Below, piece after piece: positions 55,098-63,999 of a stretch of 64,000 nt of DNA. This DNA comes from Faecalispora sporosphaeroides DSM 1294 (GTDB lineage: Bacteria; Bacillota; Clostridia; Oscillospirales; Acutalibacteraceae): NCBI GenBank assembly GCA_000383295.1, contig KB911070.1, positions 124,001-188,000 of the forward strand. Direction: 5' to 3'. The translations under genes and the position numbers were made by a program. The stretch's first letter is position 1; each line of letters begins with the position of its first letter. The notes under the pieces were generated by a model, which was not told the origin of the DNA, searched no databases, and saw only the letters and a program-made list of their open reading frames with translations.

Positions 55098-56849
55098 ATG
55101 ATCAAAACACTTCTGTCCAGCGTGCGGGAATATAAAAAGGAATCAATTCTCGCACCGATATACGTTACCTTGGAATCCATCCTCGAAATCGTGATTCCGA
55201 CCATCATGGCGTTTTTGATCGACAACGGAATCAACAAAAGGGATATGTCCTATGTGATCATAATGGGCCTTGTTCTGGTTTTGGCCGCGGCGGTTTCGCT
55301 GATTACGGGCATTCTGGCCGGGCGCAGCGCGGCCGTGGCCTCGGCGGGCTTTGCCAGAAACCTGCGCCATGATATGTTTTACAATGTGCAGAACTTTTCG
55401 TTTTCCAACATCGACAAGTTTTCTACCGCGAGCATCATCACCCGCCTGACCACCGATGTGAACAACGTGCAGAACGCGTTCCAGATGCTGGTGCGCCTGG
55501 CCGTGCGCGCACCCATGATGATCGTGTTCGCGCTCGTGTTCTCCTTCCGGATCGATGCGCGGCTGTCGCTGATCTTCCTTGCGACCATCCCGGTGCTCGG
55601 TTTGGGCACGTACCTGATCATGTCGCGCGTTCATCCGATTTTTGTGCGGGTGTTCCGCACCTATGACAAGCTCAACAACATCGTGCAGGAAAACCTGCAC
55701 GGCATCCGCGTGGTCAAGTCCTATATCCGCGAGGATTTTGAAGAGAAGAAGTTCGCAGACGTTTCGCAAACGATTTTTAACGACTTTACCGTCGCGGAAA
55801 AGCGGCTGGCCTTTACCATGCCGCTGATGCAGTTGTGTCTTTACGGCAGCATGCTGCTGCTTTCGTGGTTCGGCGCAAGGGAAATCATCGCCAGCGGAAA
55901 CAACGCGGTGATCGGCCTTTCCACCGGCGAGCTGACCAGCCTGATTACCTACGCCATGCAGATTTTGATGAGCCTGATGATGCTCTCGATGGTATTCGTC
56001 ATGATCATCATTTCCCGCGCGTCCGCAGAGCGCATCGTGGAAGTCATAACGGAGGAAAGCGATCTGAAAAATCCGGAAAACCCTGTCACCTCGGTGCCGA
56101 ACGGCTCCGTTACCTTTGAGAACGTCACCTTCTCTTATGCGCGGCAGACCGATAAGCCGGTACTCGACGACATCACGTTTTCCATCGCGTCCGGCCAAAC
56201 CGTCGGCATCATCGGCGGAACGGGTTCGTCCAAATCGAGCCTGGTGCAGCTGATTCCCCGCCTGTACGACCCGGTAAGCGGCATCGTAACCGTCGGCGGA
56301 ACCGACGTAAAAGAGTACGACCTGGAAGCACTGCGCAAAGAGGTGGCCATGGTGCTGCAAAAGAACGTGCTGTTCTCCGGCACGATCAAAGAAAACCTGC
56401 GCTGGGGCAACGAAAACGCCACGGACGAGGAAATCATCCGCGCCTGTCAGCTCGCGCAGGCCGACGGCTTTATCCGCGAGTTCCCGGACGGATACGACAC
56501 GCATATTGAGCAGGGCGGCTCGAACGTTTCCGGCGGTCAGCGCCAGCGCCTGTGTATTGCGCGCGCATTGCTGGGGCGGCCTAAAATTCTGATTCTGGAC
56601 GACTCCACCAGCGCCGTCGACACCAAAACCGACAGCCTGATCCGCCAGGCGTTCCGGGAGAATATCCCGAACACCACCAAAATCATCATCGCGCAGCGCG
56701 TTTCCTCCGTGCAGGACGCGGATAAGATCATCGTGTTGGACGACGGCCGCATCAACGCGATCGGCACGCACGAACAGCTGCTCGAAACCTGCGCGATTTA
56801 CCGCGAGGTTTATGAATCTCAGAACAAGGGGGGAACCCTTCATGAATAA
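55098..56849 (+). CDS. Heterodimeric ABC exporter, degenerate-site half
   Basis: A 583-residue half-transporter: an N-terminal membrane domain of six helices and a C-terminal ATPase. Walker A is GGTGSSKSS (not GKS), the signature is NVSGGQRQRL, Walker B ends ILDDS where active partners have ILDEA, and the H-loop reads AQRVSS in place of AHR. The missing catalytic Glu and His mark it as the half that forms the inactive site in BmrC/BmrD- or LmrC/LmrD-like pairs. Its partner is encoded next, overlapping by 8 bases, and a MarR repressor precedes both. A multidrug role is inferred from this layout. Confidence 0.92.
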   Translation: MIKTLLSSVREYKKESILAPIYVTLESILEIVIPTIMAFLIDNGINKRDMSYVIIMGLVLVLAAAVSLITGILAGRSAAVASAGFARNLRHDMFYNVQNFSFSNIDKFSTASIITRLTTDVNNVQNAFQMLVRLAVRAPMMIVFALVFSFRIDARLSLIFLATIPVLGLGTYLIMSRVHPIFVRVFRTYDKLNNIVQENLHGIRVVKSYIREDFEEKKFADVSQTIFNDFTVAEKRLAFTMPLMQLCLYGSMLLLSWFGAREIIASGNNAVIGLSTGELTSLITYAMQILMSLMMLSMVFVMIIISRASAERIVEVITEESDLKNPENPVTSVPNGSVTFENVTFSYARQTDKPVLDDITFSIASGQTVGIIGGTGSSKSSLVQLIPRLYDPVSGIVTVGGTDVKEYDLEALRKEVAMVLQKNVLFSGTIKENLRWGNENATDEEIIRACQLAQADGFIREFPDGYDTHIEQGGSNVSGGQRQRLCIARALLGRPKILILDDSTSAVDTKTDSLIRQAFRENIPNTTKIIIAQRVSSVQDADKIIVLDDGRINAIGTHEQLLETCAIYREVYESQNKGGTLHE

Positions 56850-58776
56850 CCAATCCGCCGCCAAAGCAGGCAGAAGGCCGGCCGGGCACCCGCCGATGCA
56901 GCGCTTTAAGCCCGGCACCATCAAGCGCCTGCTCTCTTATATGTCGGAATACCGGTTTCGGCTGATTCTCGTCGGCATCTGCATTCTGATCAGCGCCGCC
57001 GCCAGTGCGGCCTCCGCGCTGTTTTTGCAGACTTTGATCGACCAATATATTGTTCCGCTGCTGGGGCAGGCCAACCCGGACTTTTCCGGCCTGTTCCGCG
57101 CGGTGCTCTCCATTGGCTGCGTGTATCTGATCGGCATCTGTTCCACCCTGTTCTATAACTGGGTGATGGTCGTTGTGGAGCAGGGCACGCTGAAAAAAAT
57201 CCGCGACAGCATGTTTACCCACATGCAGAGCCTGCCAATCCGCTATTTCGACACTCACTCCTTCGGCGATGTGATGAGCCGCTACACAAACGACACCGAC
57301 ACGCTGCGCCAGGCGATTTCGCAGAGCTTTCCGCAGATGCTTTCTTCCGTCGTTTCGGTCGCCGCAGCGTTTTTCTCCATGCTGTACCTCAGCGTGGGCC
57401 TCACCGCGTTTGTCGCCGCGTTCGCCGTTGTTCTGCTCAAGGTGATCAAAACTCTGGTCGGGCGCAGCGGTACGTTCTTTGTCAAGCAGCAACAGGCGCT
57501 GGGCAACGTGAACGGCTACATTGAAGAAATGATCAACGGACAGAAGGTCGTCAAGGTATTCTGCCACGAGGACAAGGCGAAAGAGGAATTCGACCTGAAA
57601 AACGACGAGCTGCGCTACTGTGCAACCGAAGCGAACAAATACGGCAATATCACCATGCCCGTGGTGGGCAACATGGGCTACATGCTCTATGTGCTGCTGG
57701 CGGTAATCGGCGGCGCGGCGGGAATCGCAGGCCTGCCGAACCTGAGCCTGACCGGGATGAACGTGCTCACAATCGGCACCATCGTATCGTTTCTGACCCT
57801 TTCCCGCAGCTTTATCAACCCCATCGGCCAGATCTCGATGCAGTTCAACATGGTCATTATGGCGCTGGCCGGCGCCTCCCGCATTTTTGAGCTGATGGAC
57901 GAGGAAAGCGAGCAGGACGACGGGTATGTTACGCTTGTGAATGCCTGCGTCACCGACGGAGAGGTGACCGAATGCAGCGAGCGCACCGAAATGTGGGCCT
58001 GGAAATATCCGCACAGCGACGGCAGCATCACCTACACACCTCTGCACGGCGATATCCGCTTTTATGATGTGGATTTTGAATACGAAGAGGGCAAGCCGGT
58101 GCTGCACAACATCACCCTGTACGCGGAGCCCGGCCAGAAGGTGGCGTTTGTTGGAGCGACCGGCGCCGGGAAAACGACGATCACGAACCTCATCAACCGC
58201 TTTTACGATATTGCCGACGGAAAAATCCGGTATGACGGCATCAACATCAACAAGATTAAAAAGGCGGATCTGCGCCGCTCTCTCGGCATTGTTCTGCAGG
58301 ACGTCAACCTGTTTACCGGAACCGTGATGGAGAATATCCGTTACGGCAAGCTCGATGCGACGGATGAGGAATGCATCGCAGCCGCGAAGCTCGCGAACGC
58401 AGACGGCTTTATCCGGATGCTGCCGAAGGGCTACCAAACCGTGCTGGAAAGCGACGGCAGCGGCCTTTCGCAGGGGCAACGGCAGCTGATCTCGATTGCG
58501 CGCGCCGCGGTGGCCGACCCGCCCGTGATGATTCTGGACGAAGCGACCTCCTCCATCGACACCCGAACCGAGGCCATTGTGCAGAAGGGCATGGACGCTC
58601 TGATGAAGGGCCGCACGGTGTTCGTGATCGCCCACCGTCTCTCCACCGTTCAGAACGCCGACGTGATCATGGTTCTGGAGCACGGCCGCATCATTGAGCG
58701 TGGCAGCCACGACCAGCTGATCGCCGAGCGCGGCAAGTATTATCAGCTTTACACCGGCGCGTTTGAGCTGGAATAA
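56842..58776 (+). CDS. Heterodimeric ABC exporter, catalytic half
   Basis: A 644-residue half-transporter with canonical motifs: Walker A GATGAGKTT, signature LSQGQRQL, Walker B VMILDEATSSID and H-loop FVIAHRLST. Between the membrane and ATPase domains it has an insertion of about 40 residues (DGYVTLVNACVTDGEVTECSERTEMWAWKYPHSDGS) that is longer than usual and typical of the larger partner in such pairs. The ATG at 56842 lies inside the end of the previous gene. Together the two form one exporter, repressed by MarR. Confidence 0.93.
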   Translation: MNNQSAAKAGRRPAGHPPMQRFKPGTIKRLLSYMSEYRFRLILVGICILISAAASAASALFLQTLIDQYIVPLLGQANPDFSGLFRAVLSIGCVYLIGICSTLFYNWVMVVVEQGTLKKIRDSMFTHMQSLPIRYFDTHSFGDVMSRYTNDTDTLRQAISQSFPQMLSSVVSVAAAFFSMLYLSVGLTAFVAAFAVVLLKVIKTLVGRSGTFFVKQQQALGNVNGYIEEMINGQKVVKVFCHEDKAKEEFDLKNDELRYCATEANKYGNITMPVVGNMGYMLYVLLAVIGGAAGIAGLPNLSLTGMNVLTIGTIVSFLTLSRSFINPIGQISMQFNMVIMALAGASRIFELMDEESEQDDGYVTLVNACVTDGEVTECSERTEMWAWKYPHSDGSITYTPLHGDIRFYDVDFEYEEGKPVLHNITLYAEPGQKVAFVGATGAGKTTITNLINRFYDIADGKIRYDGININKIKKADLRRSLGIVLQDVNLFTGTVMENIRYGKLDATDEECIAAAKLANADGFIRMLPKGYQTVLESDGSGLSQGQRQLISIARAAVADPPVMILDEATSSIDTRTEAIVQKGMDALMKGRTVFVIAHRLSTVQNADVIMVLEHGRIIERGSHDQLIAERGKYYQLYTGAFELE

Positions 58777-58797
58777 AGGATAAACACGAATAAAAAA

Positions 58798-58840
58798 CGC
58801 AGGGCCTCTTTCTTCTCAAAGAGCCCTGCGCTTTATTTTT
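58798..58840. terminator. Terminator between the ABC exporter and the YdcF-like gene
   Basis: CGCAGGGCCTCTTT / AAAGAGCCCTGCG arms with a T-rich end on the plus strand and an A-rich flank for the opposite strand, between convergent genes. Confidence 0.9.
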
Positions 58841-58858
58841 GGGATTGGAATCGTCGTT

Positions 58859-59914
58859 TTACAGGTGCCGCAGATACCAGCTCAGCAGGCAGCCCGCAGC
58901 GAGCACAAAAAAGGAAACGACCAGAACCGTGACATATGTTTTGCGCCAGAGCACCAGATAGGCGATCCATTCCCGAATAAAGGCATTGAGCGCAAAATAC
59001 AGCTTTGTGCGCGAACCGCGCCCATCGCAGGGGATTCCCAAATGCTTGGCCAAAAGCAGCGCGCGGAACACATGGTAGCGGTTTGTGACCACCAGCAGGT
59101 TGCCGGTATCGCCCTGTGCGTCCCGCTGAATCAACCGGTAAGAAAGCTGCAGGTTTTCTCTGGTGTTTACCGACTGAGCCTCCACCAGAATATCCTCCTC
59201 CGGAACGCCTTTCTCAACGGCGTAGCGCTTCATCGCCTCTCCCTCCGGGAGTGCCTCGCCGCTCCCCTTTCCTCCGGAAAACACCAGCCGTGCTCCGGGA
59301 TTCTGGCGGTACGCCTCCATCCCCTTCTGAATCCGGCCCGCCAGAAGCGGCGTTACCTCGGCGCCGTTCATCAGCCCGCAGCCCAGCACAATGATATACC
59401 GGTATCTTTTCCGGCGGTTTCGGAGCAAATTCAAAAAGCTGCTGACCGTATACAGCGCGAAAATCGAAAGAGTAATGAAAAATACGAACGAAAGATACGC
59501 GTACAGAAAATTCCACAGATCATTCTTTTTCATATCGCTCAGCATGGGCCAACCCACCAGATATGCAATATAGCACACCCCAAACCCGAGCGAAAGCAGA
59601 TGCGAAAGAGAAAAGCCCTCCCTGCGAATCAGCTGAATGCCGGAAATCAGCAAAGTGGTAATCAGCGCGAACGGGAACAGCAAAACCGCCGCAAAAAACG
59701 CAACCACGCCCACTACAAGCACGCCTTGCGCCAACGGGTTCTCCCAGATCAGCAAAATGACGGCGCACAGCCCCAATACCGGCAGCAGCGCCGCCAGAAA
59801 GGAAACTCCGAGCCAAAGGCTTCTCTTCTCCTTTCGGTACTGCCGCACAAACCATGCCGTTCCCGCAGCGGCAGCCAGCAAAATCGGGAACAGAAAAATC
59901 AGTTTGGTATTCAT
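58859..59914 (-). CDS. YdcF-like (DUF218) membrane protein
   Basis: A 351-residue protein with five or six hydrophobic segments in residues 1-175, then a soluble DUF218 domain: YRYIIVLGCGLMNGAEVTPLLAGRI, LVFSGGKGSGEALPEGEAMKRYAVEKG, and TRENLQLSYRLI with NLLVVTNRYHVFRA. A final membrane segment ends the chain. The domain also occurs in SanA and ElyC, which affect envelope integrity, but the reaction is unknown. The ATG at 59914 follows GGGAAG. Confidence 0.88.
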   Translation of the reverse strand: MNTKLIFLFPILLAAAAGTAWFVRQYRKEKRSLWLGVSFLAALLPVLGLCAVILLIWENPLAQGVLVVGVVAFFAAVLLFPFALITTLLISGIQLIRREGFSLSHLLSLGFGVCYIAYLVGWPMLSDMKKNDLWNFLYAYLSFVFFITLSIFALYTVSSFLNLLRNRRKRYRYIIVLGCGLMNGAEVTPLLAGRIQKGMEAYRQNPGARLVFSGGKGSGEALPEGEAMKRYAVEKGVPEEDILVEAQSVNTRENLQLSYRLIQRDAQGDTGNLLVVTNRYHVFRALLLAKHLGIPCDGRGSRTKLYFALNAFIREWIAYLVLWRKTYVTVLVVSFFVLAAGCLLSWYLRHL

Positions 59915-60041
59915 AAAAATCTTCCCATCCGGCGGCTCAAGGTGCACCGCCTAACCTGGAATCGCAGCGGCCAACACGGTGCGCCGCCGCGGCAAAAGTC
60001 TTAATAATACAGGATTCCCCTTCGATTTCCCATTTCACCGG

Positions 60042-61232
60042 CTATTCGGAAAAACGGCCGAAATGGTCGCTGCTCTGCTCGTACACATGAATGGAATCCC
60101 GCTTCTTTTTCGCCTCGTACAGCGCATCGTCCGCATTGAGGAAAAGACGCACCGCATCCATAGGAAAAGAATAGGACGCCAGACCAAAGCTGGCCGTCAG
60201 CTTGAATTCCGGGTGGCCGGGGAACAGCATTTCATCGAGCTCCGCCTGAATCTTTTTGCAGGTGTTCGCCGCTTCCGCCATACTGACGCCGCAGAACAGC
60301 AGGCAGAATTCATCCCCGCCGTAGCGAAACGGCGTGGAGGGCCCGCAGTTTTCGCGAAGCACCTCCGCAAAGCTGATCAGAACATTGTCGCCCACACGGT
60401 GCCCCCAGCAGTCGTTGATCTGCTTAAAATGATCAATGTCCACCACGGCCAGAATATAGTCCTTATCCCCCGTGCTGTCCTCCATATCCTTAAACGCGTT
60501 GTACAGCGCTTTGCGGTTAAAAATACCCGTCATATCATCGGTGCGCACGCTCTCCCAAAGCTGGTAGCGCTCCACCGAATTTTGAATGCTGATCTGATTG
60601 CGCTTCTTTTCAAAACGAATCGTCACCATACACACGGCCGAAAACGCCAGCAGAACAAAAAGGGCGGTTAAAATATTACACATCCGCGAGGAATCTGAAA
60701 GGGCGTTGACCTTATCCGGATCCCATTGCGTAAAAAATTCGGAAAATAAAAAGCAAAATACTCCCGCAACCGCCGTGACCGTCGTGACGCGGTAGCGGGC
60801 ATAAATAATGGTAAGCATCACGGCGCCGGCAAAAGTGTAGTACATAGCCGGGAAAACGCTGTGCGCCGTATACAGAACAAACGAAATCGCGACATGCGTC
60901 AGCGACACCACATAGATCTTCTTGAGCTGCGAGATGTTTGCCGACCTCACCACCGCTGTCTCCAGCAGAATGAAAGCGAGGTTTGCCGCACTGGGCGCCA
61001 CCACATACTTGCAGACATAGCGCTGCACGGAAATCGAAATCAGATCGTAATGGTACAGCAGAGCGCCCGCCGCACATTCACAGAGCATTGCAGCCACCAC
61101 AAGGGCCAAAGAAATCTGGTAGTGCAGCAAAAGCCAGTCGTGATCCACCTTTGCGTATTCTTTTTTGATTTCCTCCAGATTCTGTCTTTCCTGCTTTTCT
61201 TCCTGCCCATACGGCAGAAAACGTGTTCCCAC
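60042..61232 (-). CDS. Membrane diguanylate cyclase (GGDEF domain)
   Basis: Synthesises cyclic di-GMP from GTP. The 396-residue protein has six or so hydrophobic segments in residues 40-205, a short linker, and a GGDEF domain: TDDMTGIFNRKALYNAF, AVVDIDHFKQINDCWGHRVGD and the active-site RYGGDEFCLLF. The RxxD product-inhibition site upstream of GGDEF is absent (CGPSTPF), so it may escape feedback. I start at a GTG at 61232 with GGGAGG seven bases before it. It has its own promoter and a leader of about 240 bases. Confidence 0.92.
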   Translation of the reverse strand: MGTRFLPYGQEEKQERQNLEEIKKEYAKVDHDWLLLHYQISLALVVAAMLCECAAGALLYHYDLISISVQRYVCKYVVAPSAANLAFILLETAVVRSANISQLKKIYVVSLTHVAISFVLYTAHSVFPAMYYTFAGAVMLTIIYARYRVTTVTAVAGVFCFLFSEFFTQWDPDKVNALSDSSRMCNILTALFVLLAFSAVCMVTIRFEKKRNQISIQNSVERYQLWESVRTDDMTGIFNRKALYNAFKDMEDSTGDKDYILAVVDIDHFKQINDCWGHRVGDNVLISFAEVLRENCGPSTPFRYGGDEFCLLFCGVSMAEAANTCKKIQAELDEMLFPGHPEFKLTASFGLASYSFPMDAVRLFLNADDALYEAKKKRDSIHVYEQSSDHFGRFSE

Positions 61233-61476
61233 TTTGTTCCCTCCCGGCCAAGCCCTGAAACCGCACGCTCTCATCGAAACATGCGATTCAGCAGCCCGTG
61301 CTGCGTTTTTGGAAGGCTATTTTCAGATTCGGCTGCCGCCCGACGGAGCTGTGCACACTGTCTTTCCTGCGTGAATTGCCCTCACCGGTGCAAAGCCAGA
61401 TTCAAAGCCCGCCCTGCGTTGTGCAGCGGCAAAAAATGCAAATTCTTCCTTTGCTAAGGGAAATAGAATCGACTTT
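61233..61476 (-). other. Long untranslated leader of the diguanylate cyclase gene
   Basis: About 240 bases between the predicted start of transcription and the GTG, GC-rich and able to fold. I looked for cyclic di-GMP riboswitch landmarks and found no convincing match. No gene is supported. Confidence 0.45.
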
Positions 61477-61505
61477 ATTATACCCATTATTTTCCAGACT
61501 TTCAA
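61477..61505 (-). promoter_or_regulatory. Promoter of the diguanylate cyclase gene
   Basis: TTGAAA (61500-61505) and TATAAT (61477-61482) on the minus strand with a 17 bp spacer. Confidence 0.75.
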
Positions 61506-61628
61506 CAGCAAATCAAGGTTTGCCCTTTCTTTCATCAATCTTTAAAATAAAAATCAATCAGGCGGGATGTGAGAGCACCGGCGCGTGCCGGCCTACACTC
61601 CGCACAGCTTTCGCGCTGCCTGTTCCCG

Positions 61629-61676
61629 AAAAAGCCGGTTGGGGGTGCTCCTTTTGAAGCACCCCCAACGGCTTTG
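61629..61676 (-). terminator. Terminator after the uracil-DNA glycosylase gene
   Basis: Arms of about 18 bases (GTTGGGGGTGCT paired with AGCACCCCCAAC, extended by AAAGCC/GGCTTT) with one bulge, ending in a T-run on the minus strand. Confidence 0.9.
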
Positions 61677-61728
61677 CAATATCTCCATTTTCATACCGCG
61701 GCATCGCGCCGCTGAGGAGTCGGGCCCT

Positions 61729-62334
61729 TCATGGCGAAATTCCCAGTACCCGGTGCACTTCTTTCTGCACCTCGAAAATTCTCTTCTCCGTAAACTCGGG
61801 GTAGTCTCGAAACCACTTTATATTCAGCGGGGACGGGTGCGGCAGTACATAGGCGGGCTTTCCGTTGATTTGTCTGTTCTCAAACGCCAAAGAGGTCATT
61901 TTCTCTCGCGGGAAGAAAAATGCTGCCGCAACTCCGCCGATGATGATATAGATCTCGTTGTCGACGAGCTCCATCTCCCGCAGCAGCCACCGCTCCGAGC
62001 AAATTCCGGGCGGGCGGCGGTCTCCCCCGCCCGGAGCCTTGCCGGGATAGCAATGCGCCATCGAAACAATGTAAAAATGATCCGGATTATAAAAATCCTC
62101 GTCCGATATGCGGTACCATTCCCCGCGCAGCCTTCTTCCGCTGGCGTCGTTAAACGGCCTGCCCGTTTCGTGCACCGTTTTGGACGGAGCCTGGCTGATC
62201 TGCATGATTTTGGCGTTGCAGCTCCCCTGCACGATGGGATGCGGCTCAAACCCGAATATCTCCCGACACGAGCGGCACCGCAGGATTTGATCCTGCAAAC
62301 GAACCAGCTCGCTTTTCCTGTCTTTTTGCTCCAT
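61729..62334 (-). CDS. Uracil-DNA glycosylase family protein with probable 4Fe-4S cluster
   Basis: A 201-residue DNA-repair glycosylase of the family 4/5 kind. Four cysteines have the right spacing for the cluster: CRSC near residues 20-23, then AHCYPGKAP and GICSERW, 15 residues apart. The water-activating region is ISQAPSKTVHETGRPFNDASGRRLR, and PHPSPLNIKWF near the end carries the His of the leucine-loop motif. The ATG at 62334 follows AGGAG; the frame to 62499 is not used. The first active-site motif differs from the usual GExPG, so the substrate range may differ. Confidence 0.82.
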   Translation of the reverse strand: MEQKDRKSELVRLQDQILRCRSCREIFGFEPHPIVQGSCNAKIMQISQAPSKTVHETGRPFNDASGRRLRGEWYRISDEDFYNPDHFYIVSMAHCYPGKAPGGGDRRPPGICSERWLLREMELVDNEIYIIIGGVAAAFFFPREKMTSLAFENRQINGKPAYVLPHPSPLNIKWFRDYPEFTEKRIFEVQKEVHRVLGISP

Positions 62335-62665
62335 CTTTTTTCTCCTGAACTCATGAATTTTCTTCGGGCGTTGGGCCTGCTCCGGCATCGACAATGCGAA
62401 GGCGATCCTGCAAAGTGGAAATTTCGGGCCGCCCTCCCGGGGATCGATTCCTCCCTGCAATATATTGCTAAACATAGCACTATCAACCGATTCGGTCAAT
62501 GGGCGGGATGAAATTATTTTCGCGCTCGCAATGCTGTGGCTTTCCCGGCGCCATTCGCAATCAACCCGCTTTGCCGCCGTTCATTTGAATGGCTATAGGG
62601 AAGCGGCAGAGTCCTCCGATCCCGAAGCACCCGTTTTCCTGTCGGTTCAACGGGAACGCTTTTTC
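62335..62665. other. Intergenic region, no gene seen
   Basis: About 330 bp between the FkbM-type methyltransferase and the glycosylase gene. Frames crossing it lack ribosome sites. I see no clear terminator or promoter. Confidence 0.4.
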
Positions 62666-63676
62666 TTAAACCGCGTACAGAATATATTCGGTGGGAAAAA
62701 CCGGCGACCCATAATAGCGCAGATAAAAGCGGTAGGAGGGATCGGCTTCGTCAATCATGCGGGCCAGCTTCCAGAGGTCTTTGTGGTTATGGTACACGCT
62801 CAGCGCAAGCTTCGGGTGATTTTTCTTTATTGTTTCCAAGCAGCCTGAAAGGGCTTTCTCTTCCGCACCCTCGATGTCCATTTTGATGAAGGTTACGTCT
62901 TCCTCGATATCGTCGTCTATTTTTACAATAGGGACGGCAATCGCTCCGCTTTCAGAAAGCTGGTTGACGGAAGACAGCTTGTCGGAAGAAAGGTACATCG
63001 TACCGTCTCTGTCACTCGCGCCCTTTTCTCTGATCTCCACATTGTCAATATGGAACAGCTCGATGTTCTTTTTGATATATTCTATATTTGCGGGAGCGAT
63101 TTCGTAGCAATACAGCTTTTGATGGCAGTTGTTTCCAAACGTTTTTACATAGCTGACAAGAGTATCTCCGATAAATCCCCCAACATCCACAAACACCTCG
63201 TCCTTGCCGCATTTTACAATATCGAGATCAAAATACTGGGAAAAGGTCTTGTCACATATCTGATCGACTCTTGCGGGGTCCGACATAAGCCAGTAATAAA
63301 GGATGTTGACCAGTATTCTTTTTGAGCGATTGTCCTGCAGAACCCGGTAGAGCCATTCAAAATCCGCCTTATGCTCCACAAAGGCATGGGCCCGGTTTTC
63401 CGCAAGCTCATAATCTTCGCGCTCCGGGTAATAAGTACCCCAAAGTTTATGCTCATTGATAAAGCGGATCGTATTATCGTACAGCCGGTTGTTTGTCGTG
63501 CTGAAATACCTCAAATTCTGCTTGATCGCCTCCGTCATTTCCAAAACATCTTTTCCTTCCAAAAACTCCATCAGACTTTTCAATTCCATATCGATTTGGT
63601 TCGGCATGGCCGGCGAGCAAGTCTGATCGATCCCGTTAAAGTCATTCCCCGCTGAAGATTCCGATTGAGTGGACAT
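62666..63676 (-). CDS. FkbM family methyltransferase
   Basis: A 336-residue S-adenosylmethionine-dependent methyltransferase. The N-terminal 140 residues are helical and without a recognised domain; the FkbM fold starts at EVFVDVGGFIGDTLVSYVKTFG (SAM-binding glycine motif), followed by YCYEIAPANIEYIKKNIELF, IREKGASDRDGTMYLS and FIKMDIEGAEEKALSGC, the family hallmark. Such enzymes usually O-methylate sugars or secondary metabolites, and often lie in glycan clusters, which is not the case here. The ATG follows AAGGAGA. Confidence 0.92.
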   Translation of the reverse strand: MSTQSESSAGNDFNGIDQTCSPAMPNQIDMELKSLMEFLEGKDVLEMTEAIKQNLRYFSTTNNRLYDNTIRFINEHKLWGTYYPEREDYELAENRAHAFVEHKADFEWLYRVLQDNRSKRILVNILYYWLMSDPARVDQICDKTFSQYFDLDIVKCGKDEVFVDVGGFIGDTLVSYVKTFGNNCHQKLYCYEIAPANIEYIKKNIELFHIDNVEIREKGASDRDGTMYLSSDKLSSVNQLSESGAIAVPIVKIDDDIEEDVTFIKMDIEGAEEKALSGCLETIKKNHPKLALSVYHNHKDLWKLARMIDEADPSYRFYLRYYGSPVFPTEYILYAV

Positions 63677-63691
63677 TCTCTATCATTCTCC

Positions 63692-63880
63692 TTAAAATGG
63701 TGTATTCTTGTTATCATATGTATTCTCAGGCCAAATGGTGTAGCCCTCTGCTTTGCTGTTCACACCGCGCACAGCCTGGCGAATTTCAGCCGGGGTTTTG
63801 CCGAAAATCATACCGCCCGAAAGGAAATCCATAAAAACCGGTTGTTGACCACCGGCCCTTCGCGTCATTGTTCTCGCCAA
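63692..63880 (-). CDS. Possible small ORF, 62 residues
   Basis: The product contains VFMDFLSGGMIFGKTPAEI and ends NTYDNKNTPF; the composition is protein-like but I recognise no family. The start is uncertain and no good ribosome site is visible at any of its Met codons. It overlaps the tail of the incoming gene at the window edge. It may be a decayed 3' fragment. Confidence 0.3.
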   Translation of the reverse strand: MARTMTRRAGGQQPVFMDFLSGGMIFGKTPAEIRQAVRGVNSKAEGYTIWPENTYDNKNTPF

Positions 63881-63999
63881 AGCCGTAAAAAAACAGCCGC
63901 CCGATCGGGCGGCTGAGATTGACGCAGTCGTTTTCTATATGGAAGGTATCCCGCGTTCAGACGCGTCAGAATTTCATAGCCGGTTTCGGTGATGAGCAC
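63865..63999 (-). CDS. 3' end of a gene entering from beyond the window, possibly an M24-type peptidase
   Basis: Reading the minus strand from 63999, the frame gives VLITETGYEILTR and stays open to a stop at 63865-63867. The T-E-x-G-x-E-I-L-T ending resembles the last strand of M24 aminopeptidases (methionine or Xaa-Pro type). The terminator at 63887-63915 lies inside this frame, so the natural stop may have been lost or the true end differs. Only 44 residues are visible, too few for a firm call. Confidence 0.35.
   Translation of the reverse strand: MLITETGYEILTRLNAGYLPYRKRLRQSQPPDRAAVFLRLWREQ
63887..63915 (-). terminator. Terminator at the window's right edge
   Basis: CAGCCGCCCGAT / ATCGGGCGGCTG is a palindromic stem followed by seven T residues on the minus strand. 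Confidence 0.85.

Noticed and set aside
55143-58710. Minus-strand frames of 593 and 652 residues opposite the ABC exporter genes
   Set aside because: Antisense shadows; the plus strand carries all ABC motifs and ribosome sites.
61233-61560. Possible cyclic di-GMP riboswitch before the diguanylate cyclase gene
   Set aside because: A GGGCAAACC string occurs near 61520 but lies upstream of the predicted transcription start and lacks the rest of the aptamer.
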